Source of the DNA: Planctomycetaceae bacterium
Lineage (GTDB): Bacteria > Planctomycetota > UBA1135 > GCA-002686595
Direction of reading: 5' to 3'
NCBI GenBank assembly: GCA_011525785.1
Contig: WYBT01000063.1
Location: 1-64,000, forward strand
Length of the DNA stretch: 64,000 nucleotides
Made by a program: the position numbers and the translations under genes. Below, one piece after another: positions 46,103-55,115 of the stretch. The notes beneath the pieces were generated by a model that did not search any database, had not been told where the DNA came from, and was given only the letters and a program-made list of their open reading frames with translations. Each line of letters starts with the position of its first letter. Positions within the stretch are counted from its first letter, which is position 1.

Positions 46103-47278
46103 TCACAAACTCACGGCGTCGCCGGAGTTTGCGTCCGCTCGTCCAAGGGTTCTCCCCAGGATATCCACAGACTGTTGAAGCTCTCTCCACGTGGTCGCGC
46201 GACCGATGGAGAGCCGAACGCCAGCGCGAGCGTCGTCGTCGCTCAAGCCCAACGCGCGCAGCACGTGGCTCGGCTCGATCGAGCCGCTCGCGCACGCCGA
46301 ACCCGCGCTGCACTCCAATCCTTCGAGGTCCAGGCGCATCACGAGCACTTTGCCGTCCGCGCCGCGCGCCAACACGTTGAGCGTTCCCGGTAGTCGCAGC
46401 GCATCGTCGAGCGGCGGGCCGAGCAACTCCAAGTGGGGCAAGTGCAGCCTTAGTTCTCCCCAAAAGTCGCGCGCGAGGCGCGAAGCACGCGCTGCGAACT
46501 CCGTTTGCTCGCGCGCCGCGCACTCGATTGCGACGCTCGCGGCCGCGATCGCAGCGACGTTCTCCGTGCCCGGACGCAGCCCGTTCTCCTGCTCGCCGCC
46601 GAACATCAGCGGCTCGAGCGCGACGCCCTTGCGGCGGAAGAGCACGCCGACGCCCACCGGACCGCCGACCTTGTGCGCCGAGAACGACGCCAGGTCGATC
46701 GAGCGCGCGCGCAGCCCGAGCTCGACGCGCCCCAGCGCTTGAACGGCGTCCACATGGAGCAGGACGCGCCTCGCGAGGCGTTCGCGCGCCCGCAGCAGCT
46801 CGTCCAGCGGCAGGCACACGCCGACCTCGTTGTTCGCGGCCATCATCGACACCAGCGCGCAGCGCGGGTCGGACAGAGCGGCGCCGAGCGCGTCGGGGTC
46901 CGGCCGAGCGAGGCGATCGACGCCCACGATCCACAGCGCGTGCCCCTCGCGCTCGAGCTGGCGCGCCGGGCCCAGCACGGAGGAGTGCTCGATGGCCGTC
47001 GTCGCCAGGCCCGCGCCCGCGCCGGCCGCGCGGACCGAGCCCAAGATGGCGAGGTTGTTGGACTCGGTCCCGCCCGAGGTGAACACGACCTCGTCCTCGT
47101 GGACCTTCAGTGCGGCGGCCGTGCGCTCGCGCGCTTCGTCGAGCATCTGCCGCGCGGCGCGACCGGAGGCGTGCAGGCTGGAGGGGTTGCCTCCCAAGGC
47201 CTCCAGGCTCTCGAGCAGGGCCTGGCGCGCCTCGGGCCGCAGGCGCGTGGTCGCGTTGTGATCCAGGTAGATGCGCAT
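46103..47278 (-). CDS. Cysteine desulfurase (NifS/IscS family)
   Basis: ATG 47278 gives 391 residues starting MRIYLDHNATTRLRPEA. The PLP lysine is in SFSAHKVGGPVGVG, and the sulphur-carrying Cys in LECSAGSACASGS. The VFTSGGTESNNLAI and RPGTENVAAIAA blocks are typical. It takes sulphur from cysteine for Fe-S clusters or tRNA thiolation. It lies 32 bp downstream of bshA, so it may be transcribed with the thiol genes. Whether it is IscS-, NifS- or SufS-like in role cannot be told; SufS is the least likely from motif form. Confidence 0.9.
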   Translation of the reverse strand: MRIYLDHNATTRLRPEARQALLESLEALGGNPSSLHASGRAARQMLDEARERTAAALKVHEDEVVFTSGGTESNNLAILGSVRAAGAGAGLATTAIEHSSVLGPARQLEREGHALWIVGVDRLARPDPDALGAALSDPRCALVSMMAANNEVGVCLPLDELLRARERLARRVLLHVDAVQALGRVELGLRARSIDLASFSAHKVGGPVGVGVLFRRKGVALEPLMFGGEQENGLRPGTENVAAIAAASVAIECAAREQTEFAARASRLARDFWGELRLHLPHLELLGPPLDDALRLPGTLNVLARGADGKVLVMRLDLEGLECSAGSACASGSIEPSHVLRALGLSDDDARAGVRLSIGRATTWRELQQSVDILGRTLGRADANSGDAVSL

Positions 47279-47310
47279 ACCTTGCGCCCCGCAGACGGGT
47301 GCTTCGACGC

Positions 47311-48501
47311 TCAACTCAAACGCGGTGCGCGGGCCAGTACACGTCGGTACAGGTCGACGTAGCGCTCGACGACGCGCTCGCGGGCGAAGCGTTCGACGGC
47401 CTGGCGGCGGGCCACCTCCCCCATGGCTCGCGCGCGCGCGGGGTCGAACAGGAGTTCGGCCAGGTTGGCGGCGAAGCCCTCGAGGTCGTCGATGCCGGAG
47501 AGCAGGCCGCTCACGCCGTGCTCCACCACCTCGCCCACGCCGCCAGCGCGCGTCGCGACCACCGGAGTTCCGCACGACATGGCCTCGAGCGCCGAGAGCC
47601 CGAAGGACTCCGACGAGCTGGTGAGCACGAACACGCAGGCCGGCGCGAGCAGCTCGGGCAAGGCGTCGCGCTCACCCAGGAACGTCACGCGTTCGTTCAA
47701 GCCCAGCTCGCGCACCAGCTCGCGGCAGGCCGGCAGGTCCGGGCCGTCGCCCACCAGCACCAAGTTGGCCGGCCGCGCGCCCACCGCCTTCGCGAAGGCG
47801 CGCACCAGCCAGGGCGTGCGCTTCACCGGCCGGAAGTTGCTCACGTGCACCGCGGTCGGGCCGGTGCGCAGCGAGCATGGATGGCGCGGCGAGCCGGCCT
47901 CGGGCGAGAACCACTTCGTGTCGACGAAGTTGTGGATCACTTCGACCGCGCAGCCCTTGTCGCCGCTCAGCCCGAACTTCTCCGCCGTCTCCTTGGCGAG
48001 CCAGTGGGACACCGCGGTGACCGCGTCGCTGGCGCGGATCACGAACTGCGTGAGCGGCGCGTACGAGGGATCGTTGCCCACCAGCGTGATGTCGGTGCCG
48101 TGCAGCGTCGTGATCACGCGCGGCGCGCGAGCTGCGTCGTCGGCCTGCGCGGCGGCGCGCGCGAGGTAGGCCGAAACCGCGTGCGGCAACGCATAGTGCG
48201 CGTGCAGCACGTCGAGGCCCTGGGCGCGGTGCACGTCCAGGATGGCGCTCGTGATGGCGAGGTCGTGCGGCGTCGAGTGGAACAGCGGGTAGGGCACGCC
48301 CTGCGCGCGGTGCATCAACACGCGGCCGGGCGAACGCGCCAGGCGCGGCGGGACCTCGTGCGAGAACAGGTGCACCTCGTGGCCGATCTCGGCCAGGGTG
48401 AGCGCGAGCTCACTGGCCACCACGCCCGAGCCGCCGTAGGTCGGATGGCACAGCACGCCGATGCGCAGCGGCGCGCCCGGGGATCGCGGAAGTTCGCTCA
48501 C
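47311..48501 (-). CDS. bshA: N-acetyl-alpha-D-glucosaminyl L-malate synthase
   Basis: This 396-residue GT4 glycosyltransferase has LCHPTYGGSGVVASELALTL, LHAHYALPHAVSAYLA, TTLHGTDITLVG, and VHVSNFRPVKR, then VFVLTSSSESFGLSALEAMSCGTPVVAT. This is the BshA pattern. It joins UDP-GlcNAc to L-malate, the first step of bacillithiol synthesis. Its start overlaps the parA stop by 4 bp. bshB1 and bshC lie upstream of parA on the same strand. Confidence 0.92.
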   Translation of the reverse strand: MSELPRSPGAPLRIGVLCHPTYGGSGVVASELALTLAEIGHEVHLFSHEVPPRLARSPGRVLMHRAQGVPYPLFHSTPHDLAITSAILDVHRAQGLDVLHAHYALPHAVSAYLARAAAQADDAARAPRVITTLHGTDITLVGNDPSYAPLTQFVIRASDAVTAVSHWLAKETAEKFGLSGDKGCAVEVIHNFVDTKWFSPEAGSPRHPCSLRTGPTAVHVSNFRPVKRTPWLVRAFAKAVGARPANLVLVGDGPDLPACRELVRELGLNERVTFLGERDALPELLAPACVFVLTSSSESFGLSALEAMSCGTPVVATRAGGVGEVVEHGVSGLLSGIDDLEGFAANLAELLFDPARARAMGEVARRQAVERFARERVVERYVDLYRRVLARAPRLS

Positions 48502-49778
48502 AGATCGACGTAGCGCGGCAGGAACTCGGTTTCGGGCGGCAGATCGGGCAGTTCTTCGAGCTCTTCGACGGGCGGCGCGGGCGGCTGGGGCGTGCTGACA
48601 CCCGTCGTCTTCGCGCCAGGGGCTGCGGGCGGGGTCGTCGTCGCCGTGCTCGCCAAGGTCTCCGGAGCGCTCGAAGAGGCTGGCGAAGGGCTCGCGGCGG
48701 ATCGTGTGGCTTCAGCGCGCGCGGCGAGCTCTTGCGGGTCAGGTTGCGCGTCGTTGGCGCTGCCCGCTCGCGGCGCTTCACCGGGCGCCGCGCTGGCCCC
48801 AACGGCGAGTGCGTCGAGCGCCTCGTTCGCCGGCGGCGGTTGCTCCACCTCGGACGCGGGCTTCTGGCGCTTTTGGCGCCGGGGCGGAGTCGGCTTGAGC
48901 GTGACCATGCTCTCACCGGGCGCCTGGACCGGCTCCGCGACGGGCTGCGCCGGCGCCGGAACTCCGTAGCGCGCGAACAACTCGCTGTCGCGCGCCTCCA
49001 TGGCGATCAGCTCGCGGGCCAGGGCGCGGTAGTCCGAGGCGCCGCTCGACTCGGGCGCGTACTCGAAGATCGTCTGCCCGTAGCTCGGCGCCTCGGCCAG
49101 CTTCACGTTCTTGGCCACCGCGCGCGTGAACACCTTGCCCGGGAAGTGGGCGCGCAGCTCGCCGAGCACTTCGCGCGCGAGCTTGGTGCGGTTGTCGTAC
49201 AGGCACGGGAGGATCGCCGTGATCTCGAGCTTGGGGTTGAGCCGCCGGCGCAGGAGCTGCACGACGTCGACCAGCTTGGTCATGCCCTGCAGCGCGAAGA
49301 ACTCGGTCTGCACGACCACGACCGCTTCGTGCGCCGCCACCAGGCCGTTCACGGACAGCAACCCCAGACTCGGCGGGCAATCGAGCAGCACGTAGTCCGC
49401 CGGCGCTTCGCCGTGGACCTCGCGGTGGCGTTGCTCCCACTGCTCGAGCGCGTCGCGCAGGATCATCTCGCGGCCGAAGGCGTTCGAGAGCTCGAGCTCG
49501 GCGCCGCTCAAATCGATGCTGGCGGCGAGCAAGCGCAGTCCCTTGGTCTTGGTGTCGCGCAGGGCCGTTTCGACCGTGCCGTTGCCCAGCAGCACCGTGT
49601 AGCTCGACGGCTCGCCGCTGTGCAGTTGCACGTCGAGGTGCAGCGAGAGGTTGGCCTGCGGGTCGAGGTCGACCACCACCACGCGCCGGCCTTCGAGGGC
49701 CAGCGCCGCGCCGAGGTTGACCGTGGAGGTGGTTTTGCCCACCCCGCCCTTTTGGTTGATCAGAGCGATGCGCCGCAT
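48498..49778 (-). CDS. parA: Chromosome-partition ATPase ParA (Soj)
   Basis: This 426-residue protein begins MRRIALINQKGGVGKTTSTVNLG, with the deviant Walker A KGGVGKTT. DLDPQANLSLHL and YVLLDCPPSLGLLSVNGL (Walker B) follow. The core ends near residue 255; the last ~170 residues are a Pro/Ala/Thr-rich tail ending LPPETEFLPRYVDL, absent from most ParA proteins. It moves ParB-parS complexes. Unusually, it lies between bshB1 and bshA while parB is ~10 kb away. Confidence 0.93.
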   Translation of the reverse strand: MRRIALINQKGGVGKTTSTVNLGAALALEGRRVVVVDLDPQANLSLHLDVQLHSGEPSSYTVLLGNGTVETALRDTKTKGLRLLAASIDLSGAELELSNAFGREMILRDALEQWEQRHREVHGEAPADYVLLDCPPSLGLLSVNGLVAAHEAVVVVQTEFFALQGMTKLVDVVQLLRRRLNPKLEITAILPCLYDNRTKLAREVLGELRAHFPGKVFTRAVAKNVKLAEAPSYGQTIFEYAPESSGASDYRALARELIAMEARDSELFARYGVPAPAQPVAEPVQAPGESMVTLKPTPPRRQKRQKPASEVEQPPPANEALDALAVGASAAPGEAPRAGSANDAQPDPQELAARAEATRSAASPSPASSSAPETLASTATTTPPAAPGAKTTGVSTPQPPAPPVEELEELPDLPPETEFLPRYVDL

Positions 49779-49791
49779 CGGAAGGGGCGGG

Positions 49792-49797
49792 ATTCTA
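49792..49797 (-). promoter_or_regulatory. Probable -10 element of parA
   Basis: TAGAAT on the minus strand lies 13 nt before ATG 49778, so parA probably has its own promoter despite lying among the bsh genes. Confidence 0.4.
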
Positions 49798-49868
49798 CGG
49801 TGTCGCGCGGCGAGCGCGGGGCGCGGTCCTGCCAGAACGCGCGCTGAATCCGCCGCGAGCGCGCGTGC

Positions 49869-50582
49869 TCAAAACAACTTTCGCAGGTCGTCGACCGGCA
49901 GCGGCCCCGACGAGAGCAGCGGCTCGCCTACCCGCGCGCCGATGCGCTCGCCGAAGAAGCGCGCGCGGGTCTCCATGCGCGAGAGGATGTCGGCGCCGAA
50001 CAGGAAGTGTTGGCCGCGGTCGCCCTCGCCGCTCGGCGCGAGCTGGCTGGCGTAGCAGCGCACCAGCGCGACCTTGCGCTCCCACACGTCGCCGATGTCG
50101 ATCACCAGCGTCGGTTCGAACGGCACGTGACCCATGAAGTGGTACAGCCGGCGCGGGCGGGCCGCCGGCGGGCCGCCGTCGAGTTGCGCCAAACGTGTCA
50201 GTCCCGACAGGTACCAAGCCTCGCGCGCAAGCCGGCCGGTCGCCGCGTGGTCGGGGTGGAGGTCGTCGGTGTGTTGTGCGAGCACGAGCTCGGGCCGGTG
50301 TTCGCGCAGCATGCGCGCAAGCTTCTCGCGCGCTTCCACGCTCACCTGCACGCGCCCGTCGGGCTGCTCCAAATTGCGCCGCACGCTCAAACGCATGAGC
50401 TGATTGGCCGCGGCCGTCTCTGCATCGCGCTCCTCGCGAGTGCCGCGCGTGCCCATCTCGCCGCGTGTGACGTCGACGATGCCCACGCGCAGTCCAGCGT
50501 CGACCAATTTGAGGATCGCGCCGCCGACGCAGATCTCGGCGTCATCGGGGTGCGCGGCGACGATCAAGGCGTCGAGCTTCAT
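49869..50582 (-). CDS. bshB1: Bacillithiol biosynthesis deacetylase BshB1
   Basis: This 237-residue LmbE-type zinc deacetylase has the metal motif AAHPDDAEI, TRGEMGTRGTREERDAE, HTDDLHPDHAATGRLAREAWYLSG and the C-terminal ADILSRMETRARFFG, all typical of BshB1. It removes acetate from GlcNAc-malate. The stop of bshC overlaps its start by 4 bp, so bshC-bshB1 is one unit. Confidence 0.93.
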   Translation of the reverse strand: MKLDALIVAAHPDDAEICVGGAILKLVDAGLRVGIVDVTRGEMGTRGTREERDAETAAANQLMRLSVRRNLEQPDGRVQVSVEAREKLARMLREHRPELVLAQHTDDLHPDHAATGRLAREAWYLSGLTRLAQLDGGPPAARPRRLYHFMGHVPFEPTLVIDIGDVWERKVALVRCYASQLAPSGEGDRGQHFLFGADILSRMETRARFFGERIGARVGEPLLSSGPLPVDDLRKLF

Positions 50583-52219
50583 TCGCTGTCGTCCTCCGGC
50601 GTGTCGTCAGGTTGTGTCGCCGCGGGCTCGTCTCCCAGCTTCACCAGCAAATGCCCGCTCTGGAGCGGTCCCATGGCCTCGAACACTTCATCGATCCAGG
50701 CCGTGCCGAAACGCGCCGTGACGGGCGGCAGGCACAACACGCGCTCTTGCAGTTCGCCGCGCGGCGCGAGCGTGTTCGTCACACGTCGCACCAGGCGCTT
50801 GCTGCGGCCCGAGCGATTGGCGTGCACGCGCTCGGCCTTCTCACACAGCTTGTCGACCAGCGAGCGGATCTGCGCGCCGGTGCGCCCGAGATTCACCGCG
50901 ATGCCGCGGTCGAGTTCGGCGAGCGCCTCTTTTTTCGAGTTGAGCTCTTTCGCCGCGCGCTCGGCGATCTCACGCAGTTCGGCGATCACGGGCGGAGGCG
51001 GCGCTTCTTCAGTGGTCTGCGAAACGCCGCGCGCTGCGATCACTGCGCCGAGCGTGACGTCCAACTGCTCCGCGGCATCGGCGGTCTGCGGGTCGACGAG
51101 CGTGCACGACCAACGCGGCACGGCGGCGGTGAGCGGCGCGCCGGCGGCCTTGCGCAGCGGGCCGAGTTGCGCGAGGTAACTCAGCTCGCCCCAGCCGCCG
51201 ACGTACGCCACGCTCGGCAAGCACAGGTCCTGCACGATCGGTCGCAGCAGTGCTCCCGGCGACCACTCGCGCGGCGACAGCACGATCTCGGCGGCGAGTT
51301 CATCGGCGCGTCGCGAGCCCTCTTCGCCGTCGTAGCGATAGCCGTCGCCTCCCAGACGCAGCGGTTGGCGGCCGCGCTCGTCGACGCGGAACAGCAGCGC
51401 CGCGCTGGCGCTCTCGATCGTCGGCGTGAACCCCAGCGCGCGCAGGTTCGCTTCGCCGCGAGCAAGCGACTCGCCCACCGGCGCACTCAACAGTCCCGCC
51501 AGCGCGCGCGACATCGGCTCGCGGATCCAGTCGGGCTCGAGCACGATCAAACCCAGATGACCGAGCAAGCTGTTCAGCGCGCGCGTGAACGCTTGCGCGA
51601 AGCTCTCGCCGTGGCGCGGGACGAAGCGCTGCAGTTCGGCTTCGACGTTCGGCTCACGGCCGAGCGACTGCTCGAGCGCCGCGCGAAGTGCGCCGAGGCG
51701 GTGTTTCTCCTCGTCGAAGACGATGCGCGACAGCGGTTGTTTGCCCGACGACAACCCGGCCAGGCCCAGGCGCTGCAAATCGAGGTTCTCGTTGAGCAGC
51801 CAGGCGTGGTGCGCTTCGGCGATGTCGTGGTCGTCGGCGTGATTCCAAAAGATCGCGACCACGGGCCGCTCGTGCGCTTGCGAAAGCGAACGTGCGAGTC
51901 GCACTGCGTGCAGAGCCTTGTAGAGCGAATACAGCGGCCCGCCGAGCAAACCAGGTTGTTGTCCGGTGACCACGGCGCAGGCCCGCGGGTGCTCGAGGGT
52001 GCGAATCGCGTCGAGCACGGCGACGTGGGAGTTCTCGGCGTGCGGCAGCAAGCGCTCAGCGAGTTCGCGTCGCGCATCGAGGTCGAAGTCGTCGCGTGCG
52101 CACTCGATCTGCGCCAGGTCGAGCGGGACTTTGAAGTCCGGCACGCGCAGGCACACGCGCGCGAACGGGGGCAGTTTCTCGATGTCGCTGGCGATCAGCT
52201 CGATGCGTGCGGCGGGCAT
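50579..52219 (-). CDS. bshC: Bacillithiol biosynthesis cysteine-adding enzyme BshC
   Basis: This 546-residue protein has the BshC hallmarks: CAVVTGQQPGLLGGPLYSLYKALHAVRLA (putative ligand-binding region), VVAIFWNHADDHDIAEAHH, and YVGGWGELSYLAQLGPL. A coiled-coil region (IAERAAKELNSKKEALAELDRGI) follows. It adds cysteine to GlcN-malate to finish bacillithiol. With bshA and bshB1 the window has the complete pathway. Confidence 0.93.
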   Translation of the reverse strand: MPAARIELIASDIEKLPPFARVCLRVPDFKVPLDLAQIECARDDFDLDARRELAERLLPHAENSHVAVLDAIRTLEHPRACAVVTGQQPGLLGGPLYSLYKALHAVRLARSLSQAHERPVVAIFWNHADDHDIAEAHHAWLLNENLDLQRLGLAGLSSGKQPLSRIVFDEEKHRLGALRAALEQSLGREPNVEAELQRFVPRHGESFAQAFTRALNSLLGHLGLIVLEPDWIREPMSRALAGLLSAPVGESLARGEANLRALGFTPTIESASAALLFRVDERGRQPLRLGGDGYRYDGEEGSRRADELAAEIVLSPREWSPGALLRPIVQDLCLPSVAYVGGWGELSYLAQLGPLRKAAGAPLTAAVPRWSCTLVDPQTADAAEQLDVTLGAVIAARGVSQTTEEAPPPPVIAELREIAERAAKELNSKKEALAELDRGIAVNLGRTGAQIRSLVDKLCEKAERVHANRSGRSKRLVRRVTNTLAPRGELQERVLCLPPVTARFGTAWIDEVFEAMGPLQSGHLLVKLGDEPAATQPDDTPEDDSE

Positions 52220-52244
52220 GGTCGGGGTCGTTCGAGTTCGCGGA

Positions 52245-53171
52245 CTACTTGGCCGTCGCGCCCAGCGCGCCCGTCAAGTCGGCGATCATGTGCTCGAGCG
52301 CTGCACGCGAGGCATCGCGCCACGGCTTGCCCTTGTGCGCCGCGTCGCGGTGCGCGAACAACACGCCGCGCGACGAGTTGACCAGCGCTCCAGCGAGTTG
52401 AGTGGCGCCGCTCGAGCTGCGGAACGCGTCGACGATGTCAGCGGCGCCTGCGCCTTGCGCTCCGTAGCCGGGGAGCAGCAGCGGCGTGTTCGGCATGCTC
52501 TCGCGGAACTCGCGCAGCTCCGCGGCGTGCGTCGCGCCGACCACCGCGCCGACGCTCGACCAGCCGCTCTCACCGATCAGCCCGCGGCCCCACTCCACGA
52601 CTCGCTCGGCGATGCGCTGCGACAGTTGGGGCGCGCCGTGGCGCTGGAAGTCTGCGCTGCCTTTGTTCGAGGTTCGCACGAGCACATAGATGCCGGTCCC
52701 GGTGCGTTGGCACGCGCCCAGGAACGGTTCGATCGAATCCGCGCCGAGGAACGGCGAGAGCGTGACGGCGTCGCACAGGCTCTCGGCATCGCCGCCGACG
52801 CCTTCGAGGAAGGCCGTTGCGTAGGCGGCAGCGGTGCTCGCGATGTCGCCGCGCTTCACGTCACCGATCACGAGCAACTCAGCAGCGTGTGCGGCGGCGA
52901 CGACGCGCTCCCACTGCGCCACGCCGTCGGCGCCGAAGAGCTCGAAGAAGGCGGACTGAGGCTTCACGGCGGGGACGCGGCCACGGCACAACGCGATCAC
53001 GTCACAACAGAAGTCGCCGATGGCGCGCGCACGCGCGGCTCGCGGGGCGTTGCGATCGCGCGCGAGCGCGAACTCGTCGGGCAATAGGTCGATGTGGGGA
53101 TCGAGCCCGATCAGGCACGGGTTGGCGCAGCGCTCGATGGCGGCGGCAAGTCGGTCGGCAAAGTGCTTCAC
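52245..53171 (-). CDS. pyrF: Orotidine 5'-phosphate decarboxylase (type 2)
   Basis: GTG 53171 gives 308 residues and has TAGACT 7 nt upstream. The catalytic tetrad motif is DVKRGDIASTAAAYA, with LIGLDPHIDLLP near the N-terminus, VTLSPFLGADSIEPFL and LLLPGYGAQGAGAADI. The length and wording fit the actinobacterial/mycobacterial 'type 2' PyrF group. It makes UMP, the last step of pyrimidine synthesis. It lies 25 bp upstream of bshC. Confidence 0.93.
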   Translation of the reverse strand: MKHFADRLAAAIERCANPCLIGLDPHIDLLPDEFALARDRNAPRAARARAIGDFCCDVIALCRGRVPAVKPQSAFFELFGADGVAQWERVVAAAHAAELLVIGDVKRGDIASTAAAYATAFLEGVGGDAESLCDAVTLSPFLGADSIEPFLGACQRTGTGIYVLVRTSNKGSADFQRHGAPQLSQRIAERVVEWGRGLIGESGWSSVGAVVGATHAAELREFRESMPNTPLLLPGYGAQGAGAADIVDAFRSSSGATQLAGALVNSSRGVLFAHRDAAHKGKPWRDASRAALEHMIADLTGALGATAK

Positions 53172-53178
53172 GCGGCGC

Positions 53179-53184
53179 AGTCTA
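53179..53184 (-). promoter_or_regulatory. Probable -10 element of pyrF
   Basis: TAGACT on the minus strand lies 7 nt before GTG 53171, so the message would be essentially leaderless. Confidence 0.4.
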
Positions 53185-53204
53185 CTCGCGGAGTCGACGC
53201 CGAC

Positions 53205-54437
53205 TCAGCTTGAGCCCAGCCGCAGGAACTCGCGCGCGATCGCGTCCGAGAGCGGCAGCCCGCGCGCGCTCGTGCACCACACGCCGTTGCGCTCGTCGAG
53301 CCAGCCCTGGGCGCCGAGTTCACGCGCGATGGCGAGCGCCGGGTCGACTTGCGCGTCGCACGGCGCGAGTCCCGCTCGCTCTCGCGCTTGCGTAGCGCTC
53401 AGACCCTCCGCGAGCCGCAGTCCGAGCCACCAGGTCTCGCCCAGGCGCGCGTTGTCGCTCGGCGTCTCGTCCCACTCGCACGCGTGAGCGTGTTCAGCGA
53501 TCCGGCGCTTGTACTCGCCCACCGACTTGATGTTGCCGCCGCGCGTCGTATCGACCTTGCTGACGGCCGAGGGGCCGATGCCCACGTACTCGCGATTGCG
53601 CCAGTAGCCGAGATTGTGCTCGCACGCTCGACCCTCTCGCGCGAAGTTCGAGATCTCGTAAGCCTCGAGGCCCGCTTGCGCCAGTCGCGCGCGTGTGAGG
53701 TGGAAGAACTCGAGTTCGAGTTCCTCGGGGAGCTTCTCGAGCCGGCCCTGTTCGAGCCAGCGTCGAAATGGAGTCTGCTCCTCGAAGGTGAGGTTGTAGG
53801 CCGACACGTGCTCGGGAGCGAGTGCGACGATGCGCTCCAACGTGCTGCGCCACTCGTCGAGCGACTGCCCCGGTGTGGCGTAGATGAAGTCGACGTTCAC
53901 GTTCGTCGCTCCGGCAGCCCGCACGGCGTCGTAAGCGCGAAACGACTGCTCCGCAGAGTGTACGCGGCCGAACAACTCGAGGGTCTTGTCGTTCAGCGAC
54001 TGGAAACCGATCGAAAAGCGGTTGACCCCCAAATCGAGCAGTGCGCGCGCCTTGTCGCGACTGAGGCTCTCGGGATTGCACTCGACCGTGACTTCCTGAG
54101 CGCTCGCGCGAAAACCGGTGACGCGCTCGAGCGTGTCGAGCAGCTCGCGCAGTTGCGTTGTGGACAAGAGGCTCGGCGTGCCGCCGCCCAAGAAGACCGT
54201 CCGCGGCCGACGCGGCGCGCGCAGTTCGATCTCGCGCCGCACCGCCGCCAGCAGGCCTTCGATGTCCTGGCCTTCGGCTGCGACTGAGAAGAAATCGCAG
54301 TAGTGGCACTTCGCCGCGCAGAACGGCAGGTGCAGGTACAGCGCCGTGCCCTCGCGCGCGGCCGGCAGTCCGCTCGGGCCCGCGTGTCGCCCTTGGTCGC
54401 GCATGTCAACGCTCGTAGGACTCGTCTCGCTGCTCAC
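53205..54437 (-). CDS. hemW: HemW-like radical SAM protein
   Basis: GTG 54437 gives 410 residues; an ATG at 54404 is possible, but TAGGCT lies 6 nt before the GTG. The radical SAM cluster motif is CAAKCHYCDF, preceded by ALYLHLPF. FLGGGTPSLLSTTQLRELL, VTVECNPESLSRDKA, LGVNRFSIGFQSLNDKTL and YNLTFEEQTPF match HemW rather than true HemN. HemW is a haem chaperone; older annotations call it coproporphyrinogen oxidase. Confidence 0.88.
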   Translation of the reverse strand: MSSETSPTSVDMRDQGRHAGPSGLPAAREGTALYLHLPFCAAKCHYCDFFSVAAEGQDIEGLLAAVRREIELRAPRRPRTVFLGGGTPSLLSTTQLRELLDTLERVTGFRASAQEVTVECNPESLSRDKARALLDLGVNRFSIGFQSLNDKTLELFGRVHSAEQSFRAYDAVRAAGATNVNVDFIYATPGQSLDEWRSTLERIVALAPEHVSAYNLTFEEQTPFRRWLEQGRLEKLPEELELEFFHLTRARLAQAGLEAYEISNFAREGRACEHNLGYWRNREYVGIGPSAVSKVDTTRGGNIKSVGEYKRRIAEHAHACEWDETPSDNARLGETWWLGLRLAEGLSATQARERAGLAPCDAQVDPALAIARELGAQGWLDERNGVWCTSARGLPLSDAIAREFLRLGSS

Positions 54438-54443
54438 GCCGCG

Positions 54444-54449
54444 AGCCTA
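54444..54449 (-). promoter_or_regulatory. Probable -10 element of hemW
   Basis: TAGGCT on the minus strand lies 6 nt before GTG 54437. Confidence 0.35.
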
Positions 54450-54557
54450 CACGAGCTCTGCTGGCGCGGCGGTCTTTCGCGCGGTGCAGCAAGTCCGCCG
54501 CAAGCTGTCTTGTGGTCGTCGGAGCTGCGGTTCGGGCCGCGAGCTCGGGTGCGTTGA

Positions 54558-55058
54558 CCAGTTCGAGCGGCCCGGTATCGATGGCTGGAATCAGTACGTG
54601 CCTGGACCGGGGTAGAAGGCGAGGTTCTCGAGGCGAGTTGGCTCGTCGAGGCTGCTGCCAACGATCGAGAGAACGAACGCAAGCTCGCCGTCAGCATCGA
54701 GCGCGGTCGCACGCGAGCCCAGCGCTCCGGCGGCGTGCGCATCCCGCAGTCTCCCCTGTGGCGCTTCCTGATCGAGAGCGCGTGCCGCTACGGCGAGGCG
54801 AGGGCGCTGACCTGGATCGACGTGGAACTCGCGACGCGCGTGGTCGTGTTGCGCGCCGAGCCCACCAAGGCGCGAACGGCGCGCCGCTGCTGATCACGCG
54901 CGCGATGGCCGCCGAACTCGAGCGGCTGCGCGAGCTACGCCAGCGCACCGCTGGCGGTCACGCAGCGGATCCTGGGGCAATCGGATCCGAAGCTCACGGC
55001 GCGCGTGTACGTGCACCTGGCGGTTGAGGAAATGCGGCGGGTGGTGGACAGGGAGTGA
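54558..55058 (+). pseudogene. Broken tyrosine recombinase (integrase)
   Basis: In one frame (54558-54893) the segment LIESACRYGEARALTW and IDVELATRVVVLRAEPTKAR is the core-binding to catalytic-domain start of a phage-type integrase; the Arg of box I is in the CRYGEARAL segment. That frame ends at a TGA. The next frame gives PLLITRAMAAELERLREL, and a third gives LAVTQRILGQSDPKLTARVY then VHLAVEEMRRVVDRE and a stop at 55056-55058, the usual C-terminal end with the Tyr. The central HxLRH box is missing. The remnant has two frame changes and an internal loss, so it is inactive. Confidence 0.75.
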
Positions 55059-55115
55059 CCCCGTAGCCAATTGGGCCGCGGCGACGGCGCCCGCTCTCAC
55101 GGAGACCACGTGAAC

